This document shows positions 1 through 13,400 of a stretch of DNA of 64,000 nucleotides, piece by piece. Origin of the DNA: Rhynchosporium graminicola (lineage: Eukaryota; Ascomycota; Leotiomycetes; Helotiales; Ploettnerulaceae); NCBI GenBank assembly GCA_900074885.1, contig FJUW01000063.1, forward strand, positions 258,957-322,956. Direction: 5' to 3'. The stretch's first letter is position 1. Every line of letters starts with the position of its first letter. Below the pieces are notes generated by a model. The model had not been told where the DNA came from, did not search any database, and was given only the letters and a program-made list of their open reading frames with translations. Made by a program: the position numbers and the translations under genes.

Positions 1-3000
1 CTCCTATAGATATAATAATATAGGCAGAGGTTAGAGGAGGCCCGGTTTCTTATCGCGTAGCACTTGAATTCGTTAGTAAGTATAATAGTTATAGTAGTAC
101 TAGTTAATAGTTAAAGCGATTCCGTACTACTAGTATTATAATACTAGTAGTTATAAGGTCTTCTTTACACTTAGATAAGCAGTCTCTAATTAGTCGTATA
201 CTTCGCGTATAAGTAGCGTGCGAAGGTATAAGACGTCAGGTACGATTAGTCTTCCTTTATAGAGTAGAAGATCTTTTTCTATAGTTAGTTTTCTAGGAGT
301 AATAGAGAGAGCTTATTTCCGTAAAGCTTAGAGTAATAGCGTAGTACAATTAGCGTTAAGTACTTACTATACTATAGAAAAGACTAGCGATAAGTCAGCG
401 ACTTCTAAGGCGTTAATAAGCTTAAAGTTATCTATAGAGTCGGAGCTATTCCGGAAGTTACTTATAAGTAGTACTAGATCGATTTAGTCTTCGCGTAGTA
501 GCTACTATAAACGCTAAGTTCTTTTAGCGTTATTCTAGTTATCTAATTTATCTGTTCTATAAGAGAGAGCGTTAGTAAGTAGATTATACTTCCTAGGTCG
601 ATAAGTAATTATAAAGTTATAATCTGCGAGTAGCTTAGCTTATTAGGCTTATCGTATATTTAGCTATTTAGAGGTTATAAAGTACTTAAGAGCTTTATAA
701 TTAGTAATAACGCGGATCTGATATAGTACGCCTGCGAGCTCAGATCTCTAGTTACTAAAAGATCGTATAATTATAAGTATTTCCTTATCGTAAATAGTAT
801 AATTAAGCTCGGTAAGTAGTATAGTCTTAGAGAAGTAAGCTACTAGGAACTAGTCTTCGTCATGCTATTACGATAGCACACCTGCTATTACTCTATTACT
901 AGCGTCTATTTCGATTATATAAGGTAGATATTACTAATAATAGTAAAAGAGTAGTACCGAAGTAAGAGCGTACTTTAGGTAATTAAAAGTATCTTTATAC
1001 TCCCTAGTGAACCGAAATAATATATTATTTTTAGTAAGTTATATAAGAGGTTTTATGATAATTCCGTAATCCTTAATAAATCGTTAGTAGAAGTTATAAA
1101 AGCCTAAGAACGATTATACGCCCTTAACTATAGTCAGGTAATTCTAAGATTATATAATATTAACCTTCTTAAGGTCTACCTCGATCCTAGAAGTAGAGAT
1201 AATAAATCTAAAGTATTTAGTATAAGTAATATTAAATTCATACTTCTTAAGGTTAGCTTATAATCTAGCGTCTTATAATCGTTATAGTACCTTATATATA
1301 TATAATTAATACTATAGTAAGTCGTTAGAGTAGATCAGAATATCATCTAGATATACTATATAGAAGTCGTCTAAGTAATCGAATAAGATATTATTTATAT
1401 ATCGCTAGTATATCGTAGGGCTATTAGTCAGACCGAAAGGGAGTACCTTATACTTATATACACTATAATAGGTCCGGAAAGTCGTATACTCTTCAGAAGC
1501 TAGATCTATTCGAATTCGGTAGAATACCTAGCGAATATCTAGTTTAGTGAATATCTTAGTAATAGAGATTCTAGCTAGCGTTTTATCGATTAATAGTAAT
1601 AGATATTAATCCTTCCTCGTAAGGTTATTAAGTACGCGAAAGTCGATATAGAATCTTAGACTTCTATTAGCTTTCTTAACGAAAAGAATAAGTATAGCGT
1701 ATAGTACTTAAGAAAGTTCAATAAAACCTTTAGCTAAGTTATTAGTAATATACGCCTTAATAACTTTAAGTTCTTTAGCCGATATCTTATATAAGGGGGA
1801 GTATTTAAAGTTCTTCTCAGCCCTTTCCTTAAGCTTAATTCAGTAATCGCATAAGTAATAAGGAGAGAGAATATCACTAGCTTCCTTAGAAAAGACGTAT
1901 ACCTACTAGCTATACTCGTAAGGGATCTATAGTTCTAAATCTAATTCGCTTAAGCTAATAGTAAATTACTAAGTAGTTTTATAACGTTCTGTAAAGTCGA
2001 TAATCAAAGATATAATAGTAGTATCACGTTACTAAACTGCGATTCGGTTATTAAGAAGCTTATCTATCTCGTGAAAGGTAGTAGAGAAGATCTTATTATT
2101 AGAAGACTTCTAGCGTTTATATAAGAAATAGAAAGCTAGGCTACTAATTACGTAAATCTCTAGCGCAGGAAGCTCTAGAAGAGGTCTAAGCACACGAGGT
2201 GATCTTTATCGCTTCCGAAATATTATAATAGCTATTTTTATACTTTAAGTAGCTTCTATTAAGTCGCAAGATAGTATTCCGAGTAACTATTAGTCTATAG
2301 TATAAATTACACGAGCGTAGTCTTATACGTAAGTCTTCAACGTAGAGACTTCTAATTAGAGTTAAAGTAGAGATTCACGCGAGATATAAGCGATAATATT
2401 ACTAAATTATACGTACTTTAGCTATATATTAGTAGTCTCTCTAGAGTATAAAGACCTCTCTTTACTACTCTATTCTCGTTCTTCAAATAATAAACACTTA
2501 GGCTTATCGTATTTATAATAAGTAGTATAAACGCCGGAGAAATAGTCCTAACTGATTAGTAATAATAATAAAGGGTTAGTTACCTATAGAATACTCTTTA
2601 AGGGAGAGTTTTAGATATTTTTATAGCTATAAGTCTCCCTAGAAATACGCTTCCGAGCTAGTAATAGTCGTTTAATAATAGAGATAGAGTTAATAATAGC
2701 TCGAATATTAATAGGAGAGTTAGCTACGCTTCGCTATTCCTTATACGCTTCCTAGAACTAATTAAGGCGTTCGTTTCGTTCGTTAGTGTCGTATTCGTAG
2801 CGCTAGTAGATATAGTATTTATATAAGTCCTTAATCTCGATCGGAGAGCTATAAACGTTACTGAGAGGAGTATATAGTAGCTAAATAATCTATCGTTTAG
2901 AGGCATCTAAGAGTACTTAATATTCCGAAAGCTAAATCCTTCCGAGTATAATACTATAGTTTCCGAGAGTAGTAATAAGAAAGGGAGTAAATACCTGAAC

Positions 3001-3400
3001 GCGATAATCTACTATTAAATTAAGTATCGTATAGTAACTAATAGTACTATTATTAACGCTATTAAAGCCTTTAATAGGAATTACGTTTAGTAGAGAGTAA
3101 ATTAAAGGTTTTAAGAAGAAGGAAAGGGATTTAAGAAAAGAATAATTAATAAAATAATATCTATTAGCTCTAGAATCGAGAAGTATAAGTAGCTTATATA
3201 AGAGTCTATTCTTAGTAAGAGTAGCACGTATAGTAAACGATTAACTACTAAGAAGCTTTATAAGGTTAAGATATCGTATATCTCGTATACTACTTAGGAA
3301 AGAGTCTTTCCCTAGGCGTAGTCTTTTACTAGCGGTTTAATATACTCTTAAGCGTTATTATACGTTTCTTTATTATTATTATCTTCTAGCTCGCTATTAA
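1..3400 (-). pseudogene. A1 pol remnant (protease, RT, RNase H, start of integrase)
   Basis: Degenerate Ty3-type polyprotein. The protease site reads LDSRAN at 3160-3180, where copy A2 has the proper LDSGAN. RT is recognised by a PFGLTN box near 1430 and the catalytic YLDDILIYS at 1327-1353. It is followed by a KYLGFIIS-type segment near 1230, typical of Gypsy RT. The last codons before the window edge read PLQPLP, the linker before the integrase catalytic core. Stops are nearly all TAG/TAA at Gln or Trp positions, so the gene is dead through RIP. A 60-codon open stretch at 2724-2906 is a shadow in another frame. Confidence 0.85.
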
Positions 3401-4760
3401 TATTATTATTAGCGTTAATTATATTAATTCGATATAAAGTATTAGGTCGAGCTAATAATAAGCGTAAGTATAAGGTAAGCGTAAAGTAATAAGGAGTATT
3501 CGCCGGCGATTATATATAAGGCGTATTGTTTCGTATAGAGTATAGTACTTATTTACTAGTCGTACTAGTGTTCTCGGGCGTAAGAAGACTAATTTACGGA
3601 TAAGAAGAGGAGTTAGTACTATAGCGCTAGAAGGAGGTATTTATAGGGCGTTCCCGAGTCGCGCTAGCTTTAGCTAAAGACTCGGAATAATAAGTCTTTT
3701 TAATAAATTAACTTTAGTCTTCAGCTTATATAGCCTTAACGTATTCTTCTAGTATTCTTAATATTCAGTACTATTAGAAGAGCTATTTCCGTAGCTATAT
3801 AGGTAGCTTCTCCTATAAGTCCATTTTTAGAGTCGATTAATTATTTACTCTAGCTTTACGAGCTAGCGTATAAAACTCGTAATAGAAAATCAAGAAGGTC
3901 TACTTATAATCTATCTTTAGCGCGGAGTAGCTAGCTCTTATAGTTTATTAGTCGTATAGATTAGATAAGAAAGAGACGAGTTAAGTAATTATATCGAGTG
4001 AATTAATTATACTACTTTCTTTATTATATTCTAGTTCTAAGAATAAGAGTTCTAAGTAAGTTCTAGCTATTCCTTCCGTTTAGTTAAGTAACTAATCTTT
4101 ATAATAATCTTTATCGATAAAGTAGCTAGAGTAGTACCGGAGGGCGTTATATATCTATACTTCCTAGAGTTTTAAAGAGTAGTCGATTCTATCAGAGAGC
4201 TTATTTAGAAGGTTCGGTATCTTCTCTATACGCGTAGTATATAATATTAATAATATTCCTCCGGTAGATTATTCTCGACGATAATTACTAAGCGTAAGAG
4301 TAGCGTTATCTTCTTTAATTAATAGTAATAGTATTATACGCGATTAAACGTTATTAAACGATATAGACTTAGTAGAGCGCTAAATAGTTAACTAGCGTAG
4401 TTCTAGGAACTCGTCCCGTAACTAGTATAGTTCTATAGATAAGTTAGCGTTTAATTATCTCTCCTCCGCGAGCTTCCTTTCTACCTCTTATAGCTAGTAA
4501 GCGCAGTCTTCCTATAAGTTACTTATAGTTACTATTAATATAAGGGTATTATCAGGGAGGTTTAGCGACTTAGTAAGTTCGTTAATTATAATAGGAGTTA
4601 GGGAGCTTAACTCGGACGAGGCGTTATCGCGAGTACTCTCTACTATAGAGAGAGGTAGATTATAGCGAGTATTACGAGTTACCGAAGAATAGAAAGTAGA
4701 GGGAGTCGGAGAACCGGTAGTCGATTTATCGGACTTAGGTTACTTCGGTTTAGGTACTAT
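3400..4760 (-). pseudogene. A1 gag remnant
   Basis: Capsid-type gag of family A. The likely start is the ATA (a mutated ATG) at 4758-4760, in the frame shared with A2 and A3. The N-terminal part is rich in Ser/Thr. It is followed by a charged Glu/Arg/Leu coiled-coil segment and a helical capsid region ending before the protease motif at 3160-3180. The boundary with pol is approximate. Many stops are RIP type. Confidence 0.7.
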
Positions 4761-4894
4761 TCTTTAAGTTTATACTTAGTATAAGCCTTCTCTATATAGT
4801 ATAGTCTCCTGCGTTTAGTAGCTCTAGGTATAGAGGTATAATATAAGTAGATATTTACTATCTTCCTAGATATAAGTAAAAGAGTTATAGATAA

Positions 4895-5129
4895 TATAAC
4901 GCTTACTTTAGAAAAGTCTTAAAACTACCTAAGTAATAAGACCTTATATTACTATGAATATAAAGTAGTAAGAATTACTTAAGAATCTATAACTAAGGAG
5001 TAAAGAAGTAGAGAGGGAAAGGAAGTAGATATATAAAAAGGGGCCCCTAAACTCTACTCGTGTAATCTCGCTTAGCAGTAAGTGTTTCTACTAATAGGGA
5101 GAAACCTCCAAACCTGACCAGTCGTCACA
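4895..5129 (-). repeat. 5' LTR of A1 (235 bp)
   Basis: The same 235-bp length as the LTRs at 7469-7703, 14922-15156 and 61817-62051. On the minus strand it starts TGTGACGACTGG; the other end, TATAACG on the plus strand, is the mutated partner of TGTGACG. It contains the GGGGCCCC palindrome seen in every A LTR. Confidence 0.92.
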
Positions 5130-5149
5130 TCGGCAATTGAATAGTAAAT

Positions 5150-5979
5150 CAAAATCTAACTCTTATAAAGCAACTTCTTTAAATAGGAGATCTATACTAG
5201 TAAAGAATTAGCTAGAAAAAGAGTATATAACTATATACTATTAGATTAACCGTATCTAGCTACTACTACTGCTTAAAGCTCTTAGAAGAAAGAGCGAAAG
5301 GAGGCTATATCGATTCTTATAAACTCTCTCTCTATAGAGGTATATACTAATTATATTAATCAAGTAGCGACCTTTAACCTATATACTATATAGAGCGCTA
5401 TTAAAGAAGAAGAAGGAAAGGTTATTATTAATAGAATCGCGCTATTAACTCTCCGGAAGGAGTCTCTTAACCTTACTTACGAACTATTAGAATCGATAAT
5501 CGAAGAGTACGTAGCTCTTCTCTAGTAATACTAGCTTAAGCTTAAGGGCGATAAAAACTCTCTTATAGAGTAAGATATATAGAATAGACTGCTCGAATTA
5601 CTACCTCCCTTTAGTATATAGTAAACCTTATTAATTACGCTTAGAAACTAAGAGAAATCACTTAGCGATACTATATATAAGCTCTCTAGTTATCTTAACT
5701 TTTCTGAAGTATAAATTAGACCTATATAGTCTACTAACGCAAACTACGCTACTAAGCGTAGTAGTGGAGGGAGAAGATAGAGGTAGAGGGAGAGGAGACT
5801 AGAAAAGATATACTAAGAGTGGAACTAGTAGAGGCAGTAGAAGTACCTGGAGAGGCAGTAGACGTAAGAAAGGCCGTAGAAGAGGCAGAGGGCGTATTGA
5901 AAAGCGTACTAAACTAGGGCGAAATCGGTATACTAACTGTAATAGCTAAGGTTATTAGTATACCGATTATATAGTATAT
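5150..5979 (+). pseudogene. Copia-type gag fragment (family K)
   Basis: Plus-strand degenerate gag, lying between the A1 5' LTR and the start of D-alpha. The middle reads as helical gag. Then comes a strongly basic Arg/Gly/Ser-rich stretch at about 5755-5910 (RGG-like repeats) and a CX2CX4HX4C zinc knuckle at 5929-5970. In the knuckle one Cys survives and the other three ligands are now Tyr. No protease, integrase or RT of this family follows. The frame stops where D-alpha sequence begins, near 5980. No LTR of K is visible, so the family assignment rests on the gag style and is tentative. Confidence 0.6.
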
Positions 5980-7468
5980 TTAGCTAGGGATTTAGTATTA
6001 GTATAATTAAGCTTCTCTTATAGTATCGATATAATAAGTTATTTCTAATCCTAGCTATTCTATAATAATATACTATATTTAAGACTATATAGTACTATAC
6101 TAATGGAGTCGTAAAGTAGAGTTACTTAGGCGCAGTCTATTATTAGTAATAGCTCGCCTTAGTTACTCTAATAGTAATTAATAAAAGGTCTAAGATCTTA
6201 GTTAATATACTAGTTTATAATTTCTATTTATCTATCGGTTTACTAATAGAAAGAGATAAAGAGCTTAATCTTAACTCTAATTATATAGTAAAACTCTTAC
6301 TAGAATAATAAGATAAACTAAGCTCTTTAATTAGAAATAATTAACTTAAGAGTATATCTGAATTAGTATATCTATTAGATAAATAGTATAGCTATCTTAT
6401 AGGTATTCATATTATAGTAATATAATACTAATATAAAGTTCTTACTTAAGTAATTAATAAATACTAAAATCTTATTATATCTTTAGTTATTAAGTAGGAA
6501 ATCCTTAAAATCTATAGCTAGATACTATATAAGATAGCTAAGTACTATTTATAGATAAAGGAATCCTTACTATTTTATCTGCTTTAGATATAAGTACTAG
6601 TAAAAGTAGTAATTATAAGTATATCGTTTTATATCTAATACGAGTCCTTTCTAGTAGTAATAAGTAGAGATTGTTTCGATATTCCTACGAGTATTTAGAT
6701 ACGCAGAGGAAACTTAGTTATAGACTTCGCTAATTAAATAAGCTCATAATAAGATATAGTATTATATATAGATAACTATTATAAAGTAGTAAGTTTTTAT
6801 TAAGAATATAGCTATTTTCTAATATATTCCGTTTATTAGAGAATAATTTTTAGTTAGATTAATATAATTTCTCGATTAGGTTAAAAGAGTTATATATAGG
6901 TTCTAATAGTATTTTAGTATCTAAAGATATTAAGTATATATATCTTATCTAATCGACGAAATATTTAGCTAATTCCGCGTTAATCTTAGAGTCTAAGTAA
7001 TCTAGTAGTAATAAAACTTAAGATCTATTATCTTATTTATACTATTCTTATATCTTTAAGTCCTACTCTTTATAGCTGAAGATATTAGCTTTAGTATTAT
7101 CTTTACTAAGTATATATATAATCTAAAAGTTAAATTCGAAAAGAAATTCTATCTATTTAGCTTACTTACTAGTTAGGACTTTAGTAATTATAAAGTACTC
7201 TAAGGATTAGTAGTTCGTATATACGCTAGTATAGTATTATAATAATATAAGTTCAGGTCTCTATTTCTAGAAGGACTTAATAATAGTATATAGTTCTTTA
7301 TTACAGATCTCTTAGTGTAGTTCATATCTATTAAGAATATAAGAATAGAATCGACTTAGATACTACTAATTATCTTTATATAATTAGGAGATAACTCTAG
7401 CTATTATACTATTAGAAGTATTAGTTTCTAGTTTAGTCTATAATTCTAGCTTGAAATAGTATAGTCTC
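5980..7468 (-). pseudogene. D-alpha pol remnant: integrase and RNase H
   Basis: Minus-strand part of an old D-family Ty3 element. It aligns with D-beta (about 61220-61816) and, reversed, with integrase of D2 (about 35640-37200). It is one of the most RIP-damaged segments, with stops in all frames. Its left end breaks off at about 5980 against K without an LTR. Its right end stops at the TSD GTCTC (7464-7468), where A2 inserted, and it resumes at 15157. Confidence 0.8.
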
Positions 7469-7703
7469 TGTGACGCTTGCTCTAGAAAGGTCTCAAAACT
7501 ACCTGAGTAATAAGACCTCATATTACTATGAATATAAAGTAGTAAGAATCACTTGAGAATCTATAACTAAGGAGTGAAGAAGTAGAGAGAGAATAGAAGT
7601 ATATATATGAAAAGGGGCCCCTAAACTCTACTCGTGTAATCTCGCTTAGTAGTAAGTGTTTCTACTAATAGGGAGAGACCTCTAAACCTAACTAGTCGTT
7701 ATA
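7469..7703 (-). repeat. 3' LTR of A2 (235 bp)
   Basis: Starts TGTGACG on the plus strand and ends GTCGTTATA, the mutated partner of CGTCACA. It carries the GGGGCCCC palindrome near 7617. It is followed on its right by the polypurine tract of the element (as its complement). Confidence 0.93.
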
Positions 7704-7738
7704 CTACCCCCCCCTCCGAAAAAAGCTCGCCCTTGAGC
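7704..7738 (-). other. A2 polypurine tract with upstream hairpin
   Basis: On the minus strand a GGAGGGGGGGG tract (7707-7717) abuts the 3' LTR and would prime plus-strand DNA synthesis. Directly upstream at 7725-7738 lies GCTCAAGGGCGAGC, an inverted repeat with an AGGG-type loop. It is the same motif as in family G, with one pair broken by a CG to CA change. Confidence 0.75.
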
Positions 7739-7744
7739 GTTAGT

Positions 7745-10700
7745 CTATCTCCTTATTACTATTAAAGTAGTCGTAATTATCAATTCTATCGTAGAAAGCT
7801 TTTAGCTAATTAGGTAGTCTAGCAGGAGGTCTAGCTTACGTTAGGTTATTAAGGTGGAATTATTATAGCTTAGCAGGAGCGTATTTAATATCTATAGCGT
7901 CGTATTATATAAGATCGACGTCTTGATTTAACTAGGAAACTCGGTATAAGAGGCTATTACGCTGCTTACGGCATGTAAGTATATCTTCGATCTCCTATTT
8001 ATTATCACTAGTAATATTAATAAGTAGTAGAAGCAGTAAGGTTTATCCTAGAAAAAGGTCGTTTAGATACTTCAATAGCTTAGTAGAAGGGAATACGTTA
8101 TATACTTTTATACTAGTAGGGAGCTCTAGGCGATAAGAGCTTCTGACCTTTTCAATTATATAGAAGGGTCTATTAGTCGGGAAGTCGAGTTTTTTACTAG
8201 GTCGAGTACTCGTAAAGTAGCGTATATCTAGCTAGATAAGGTCGTTTATAGTGAAATCGACTTCATAGCGTAAGCGATTATAGGATTAGGATATCTTAGC
8301 TTATACACGTTAGAGGCTAGATTAAGCGGTAGTCTAGGTATCGCGTAAGCGATTAGCGTAATCTAGAGCTTACTAAGTATTTAACTTATTAGTAAGCGTA
8401 GTAGAGTCAGGTAAGTCTTTCTAATTCTAATTAACGCGAGGTATATATCTATAAACGACTTTAAAGGGTAAGAGACCTCTAAGGGATTCGTAAGGGAGAG
8501 TTATCTAAGCGTAGTCTATAATAGGTAAGAATTCCGACTAGTTATCTTAATAGTAAGAGATAAAAGGTTATAATCTACGTTAGAGATATTAGTTATAGAT
8601 CTCTATTTAGCTATCTATTTACAGGTAGTCTACTGCAGAAAGCTATCTTTTAGTACCGAGAATTATAATAACTATAGTCTAAAAACGGGAAACGAATTAA
8701 GGCCCTCTATTAGAGGTAATTATTAATAGAGCTCCGAAATAGCGGTATACGTAGTATAAGTAAAGCTTTATAAGGTCGCGCGTATCGGAGGTCTTTCGGT
8801 ATAGAATACTAATTGCTTATTTGCTAAAACGGTTAATAAATATGAGAACGTTATCGTAGTCGTGTTTATTACAGTTGAAGCTATAGTAGTCAACTGTAAT
8901 ATGCTCCTATAGACGTGACGGTACAGGTAGAGGTTAGAGGAGGCCCGGTTTCTTATTACGCGGCACTTGAATTCATCAGTAAGTATAATAGTTATAGTAG
9001 TACTAGTTAATAGTTAAAGCGATTCCGTACTACTAGTATTATAATACTAGTAGTTATAAGGTCTTCTTTACACTTAGATAGGTAGTCTCTAATCAGTCGT
9101 ATACTTCGCGTATAAGTAGCGTACGAAGGTATAAGACGTTAAGTACAATTAGTTTTCTTTTATAAAGTAGAAGATCTTTTTCTATAGTTAGTTTTCTAGG
9201 AGTAGCGGAGAGAGCTTATTTCCGTAAAGCTTAGAGTAATAGCGTAATACGATTAGCGTTAAGTACTTACTATACTATAGAAAAGACTAGTAATAGGTCA
9301 GCGACTTCTAAGGCGTTAATAAGCTTAAAGTTATCTATAGAGTCAGAGCTATTCCGGAGGTTACTTATAAGTAGTACTAGATTAATTTAGTCTTCGCGTA
9401 GTAGCTACTATAAACGCTAAGTTCTTTTAGCGTTATTCTAGTTATCTAATTCATCTGTTCTACGAGAGAGAGCGTCAGCAAGTAGATTATACTTCCTAGG
9501 TCGATAGGTAATCATGAAGTTGTAATCTGCGAGTAGCTCGGCCTATCAGGCTTATCGTGCGTTTAGCTATTTAGAGGTCATAAAGTACTTAAGAGCTTTA
9601 TAATTAGTAACGACACGGATCTGATATAATACGCTTACGAGCTCAGATCTCTAGTTACTAAAAGATCGTATAATTGCGAGCATTTCCTTATCGTGAATAG
9701 CGTAATTGAGCTCGGCAGGTAATATAGTCTTAGAGAAGTAGGCTACTGGGAACTAGTCTTTATCGTGCTATTGCGATAGCATACCTGCTATTACTCTATC
9801 ACTAGCGTCTGTTTCGATTATATAAGGTAGATATTACTAATAGTAGTGGAGGAGTGGTACTGAAGTGAGAGCGTGCTTTAGGTGATCAAAGGTATCTTTA
9901 CACTCCTTAGTGAACCGAAATAATACGTTGTTTTTAGTAAGTTATATAAGAGGTTTTACGATAATTCCGTAGTCCTTGATAAATCGTCAGTAGAAGTTAC
10001 AAAAGCCTAAGAACGATTATATGCCCTTAACTATAGTCGGGTAATTCTAAGATTATATAATATTAACCTTCTTAGGGTCTACCTCGATCCAAGAAGTAGA
10101 GATAATAAATCTAAGGTATTTAGTGCGAGTAACGTTAAATTTATACTTCTTAAGGTCGGCTTATAATCTAGCGTCTTATAATCGTTGTAGCACCTTGTGT
10201 ATATATAATTAATACTATAGTAGGTCATTAGAGTAGATTAGAATATCGTCTAGATATACTATATAGAAGTCGTCTAAGTAATCGAATAAGACGTTATTCA
10301 TATATCGCTAGTACGTCGTAGGGCTATTAGTCAGACCGAAAGGGAGTACCTTATACTTATATATACTATAACAGGTCCGGAAGGTCGTATACTCTTCAGA
10401 GGCTAGATCTATTCGAATTCGGTGGAACGCTTAGCGAATATCTAGTTTAGTGAATATCTTAGTAGTAGAGATTCTAGCTAGCGTTTCATCGATTAATAGC
10501 AGTAGATATTAATCCTTTCTCGTGAGGTTATTAAGTGCGCGAAAGTCGATATAGAATCTTAGACTTCTATTAGCTTTCTTAACGAAAAGAACNCAGCGAC
10601 TTCTAAGGCGTTAATAAGCTTAAAGTTATCTATAGAGTCAGAGCTATTCCGGAGGTTACTTATAAGTAGTACTAGATTAATTTAGTCTTCGCGTAGTAGC

Positions 10701-13400
10701 TACTATAAACGCTAAGTTCTTTTAGCGTTATTCTAGTTATCTAATTCATCTGTTCTACGAGAGAGAGCGTCAGCAAGTAGATTATACTTCCTAGGTCGAT
10801 AGGTAATCATGAAGTTGTAATCTGCGAGTAGCTCGGCCTATCAGGCTTATCGTGCGTTTAGCTATTTAGAGGTCATAAAGTACTTAAGAGCTTTATAATT
10901 AGTAACGACACGGATCTGATATAATACGCTTACGAGCTCAGATCTCTAGTTACTAAAAGATCGTATAATTGCGAGCATTTCCTTATCGTGAATAGCGTAA
11001 TTGAGCTCGGCAGGTAATATAGTCTTAGAGAAGTAGGCTACTGGGAACTAGTCTTTATCGTGCTATTGCGATAGCATACCTGCTATTACTCTATCACTAG
11101 CGTCTGTTTCGATTATATAAGGTAGATATTACTAATAGTAGTGGAGGAGTGGTACTGAAGTGAGAGCGTGCTTTAGGTGATCAAAGGTATCTTTACACTC
11201 CTTAGTGAACCGAAATAATACGTTGTTTTTAGTAAGTTATATAAGAGGTTTTACGATAATTCCGTAGTCCTTGATAAATCGTCAGTAGAAGTTACAAAAG
11301 CCTAAGAACGATTATATGCCCTTAACTATAGTCGGGTAATTCTAAGATTATATAATATTAACCTTCTTAGGGTCTACCTCGATCCAAGAAGTAGAGATAA
11401 TAAATCTAAGGTATTTAGTGCGAGTAACGTTAAATTTATACTTCTTAAGGTCGGCTTATAATCTAGCGTCTTATAATCGTTGTAGCACCTTGTGTATATA
11501 TAATTAATACTATAGTAGGTCATTAGAGTAGATTAGAATATCGTCTAGATATACTATATAGAAGTCGTCTAAGTAATCGAATAAGACGTTATTCATATAT
11601 CGCTAGTACGTCGTAGGGCTATTAGTCAGACCGAAAGGGAGTACCTTATACTTATATATACTATAACAGGTCCGGAAGGTCGTATACTCTTCAGAGGCTA
11701 GATCTATTCGAATTCGGTGGAACGCTTAGCGAATATCTAGTTTAGTGAATATCTTAGTAGTAGAGATTCTAGCTAGCGTTTCATCGATTAATAGCAGTAG
11801 ATATTAATCCTTTCTCGTGAGGTTATTAAGTGCGCGAAAGTCGATATAGAATCTTAGACTTCTATTAGCTTTCTTAACGAAAAGAACAGGTATAGCGTAT
11901 AGTACTTGAGAAGGTTCGATGAAACCTTTAGCTAAGTTATTAGTAATATACGCCTTAACGACTTTAAGTTCTTTAGCTAATATCTTATATAAGGGGGAGT
12001 ATTTGAGGTTCTTCTCAGCCCATTCCTTAAGCTTAATTCGGTGATCGTATAAGCGATAAGAAGGGAGAATATCGCTAGCTTCCTTAGAAAAGATATATAC
12101 CTATTAGCTATACTCGTGAGGGATCTATAGTTCTGAATCTAATTCGCTTAAGCTAATAGTAAATTACTAGGCGGTTTTGCAACGTTCTATAAGGTTAATA
12201 GTCAAAGATACGATAGTAGTATTACGTTACTGAACTGCGATTCGGTTATTAAGAAGCTTATCTATCTCGTGAAGAGTAGTAGAGAAGATCTTATCGTTAG
12301 AAGACTTCTAGCGTTTATATAAGAGATAGAAAGCTAGGCTGCTAATCGTGTAAATCTCTAGCGCAGGAGGCTCTAGAAGAGATCTGAGCATACGAGGTGA
12401 TCTTTATCGCTTCTGAAATATCATAGTAGCTATTTTTGTACTTTAAGTAGCTTCTGTTGAGTCGCGAGACGGTATTCCGAGTAACTATTAGTCTATAGTA
12501 TGAATTACACGGGCGTAGTCTTATGCGTAAGTCTTTAACGTAGAGACTTCTAATTAGAGTTAAAGTAGAGATTAACGCGGGATATAGGCGATAACGTCGC
12601 TGAATCGTACGCACTTCGGCCGTGTATCGGTAGCTTCTCTGGTGTTTTTATAGCTATAAGTCTCCCTAGAAATGCGCTTCCGAGCTAGCAACGGTCGTTT
12701 AATAATAGAGATAGAGTTAATAATAGCTCGAATATTAATAAGAGAGTTAGCTACGCTTCGCTGTTCCTCGTACGCTTCCCAGAACTAATTAAGGTGTTCG
12801 TTTCGTTCGTTAGCGTCGTGTTAGTAGCGCTAGTGGGTACGGTGTTTACATAAGTCCTTAATCTCGATCGGAGAGCTATAAACGTTACTAGGAGGAGTAT
12901 ATAGTAGCTAAATGATCTATCGTTTAGAGGTATCTAAGAGTACTTAATGTTCCGAAAGCCAGGTCCTTCCGAGTATAATACTATAGTTTCCGAGAGTAGT
13001 AATAAGAAAGGGGGTAAATACCTGAACGCGATAATCTACTATCAAATTAAGTATCGTATAATAACTAATAGTACTACTATTAACGCTATTAAAGCATTTA
13101 ATAGGAATTACGTTTAGCAGAAAGTAAATTAAAGGTTTTAAGAAGAAGGAAAGGGATTTAAGAAAAGAATAATCAATAAAATAGTATCTATTAGCTCCAG
13201 AATCGAGAAGTGCGAGTAGCTTATACGAGAGTCTATTCTTAGTAAGAGTAGTATATATAGTGAACGATTAACTACTAAGAAGCTTCGTAAGGTTAAGATA
13301 TCGCATATCTTATATACTACCTAAGAAGGAGTCTTTCCCTAGGCGTAGTCTTTTACTAGCGGTTTAATATACTCTTAGGTATCGTCGTACGTTTCTTTAT
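7745..13400 (-). pseudogene. A2 pol (protease, RT, RNase H, integrase, chromodomain-like tail)
   Basis: Ty3-type polyprotein of a chromovirus. Protease LDSGAN at 13187-13207. RT starts in a DHRIKL-type segment near 12040; its catalytic YLDDILIYS is at 10230-10256 and again at 11525-11551, because the block is duplicated across the N. The integrase core is at about 8440-8900 with motifs DRFSK, SDRGP and a degenerate HPQTDGQTE. The C-terminal end (about 7800-7990) reads like a chromodomain, with a WEIEDIL-type strand and YRVSWL. Stops are mostly RIP type. A 90-codon open stretch at 12342-12614 is in another frame and was left out. Confidence 0.88.
9299..11887. repeat. Direct duplication of 1294 bp around a single N
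   Basis: 9299-10592 and 10594-11887 look identical, with one N at 10593 between them. Both carry the same part of A2 RNase H/RT. A1 has the segment once. This is best read as two overlapping contig ends joined without merging. Confidence 0.9.

Larger units (their letters stand above)
1..5129 (-). mobile_element. Ty3/Gypsy element A, copy A1 (5' part)
   Basis: Minus-strand LTR retrotransposon cut by the left window edge. Read on the minus strand it runs 5' LTR (4895-5129), gag, protease, RT, RNase H and the start of integrase. It aligns along its whole length with copy A2, position 1 matching about 8903 of A2. A1 keeps about 170 bp (near 2447-2614) that A2 has lost. RIP is heavier than in A2: many CG/CA steps of A2 are TA here. 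The 3' LTR and the second TSD lie outside the window. Confidence 0.9.

Noticed and set aside
2724..2906. A 60-codon minus-strand ORF in A1.
   Set aside because: Shadow of the protease-RT linker frame, with no counterpart protein in A2.
9299..11887. Tandem duplication of the RT region as a real biological event.
   Set aside because: The two copies look identical and abut a lone N, and the same pattern occurs at two other places; an assembly join explains it better.
12342..12614. A 90-codon minus-strand ORF in A2.
   Set aside because: The true pol frame, which leads into RT, is a different frame of the same strand.
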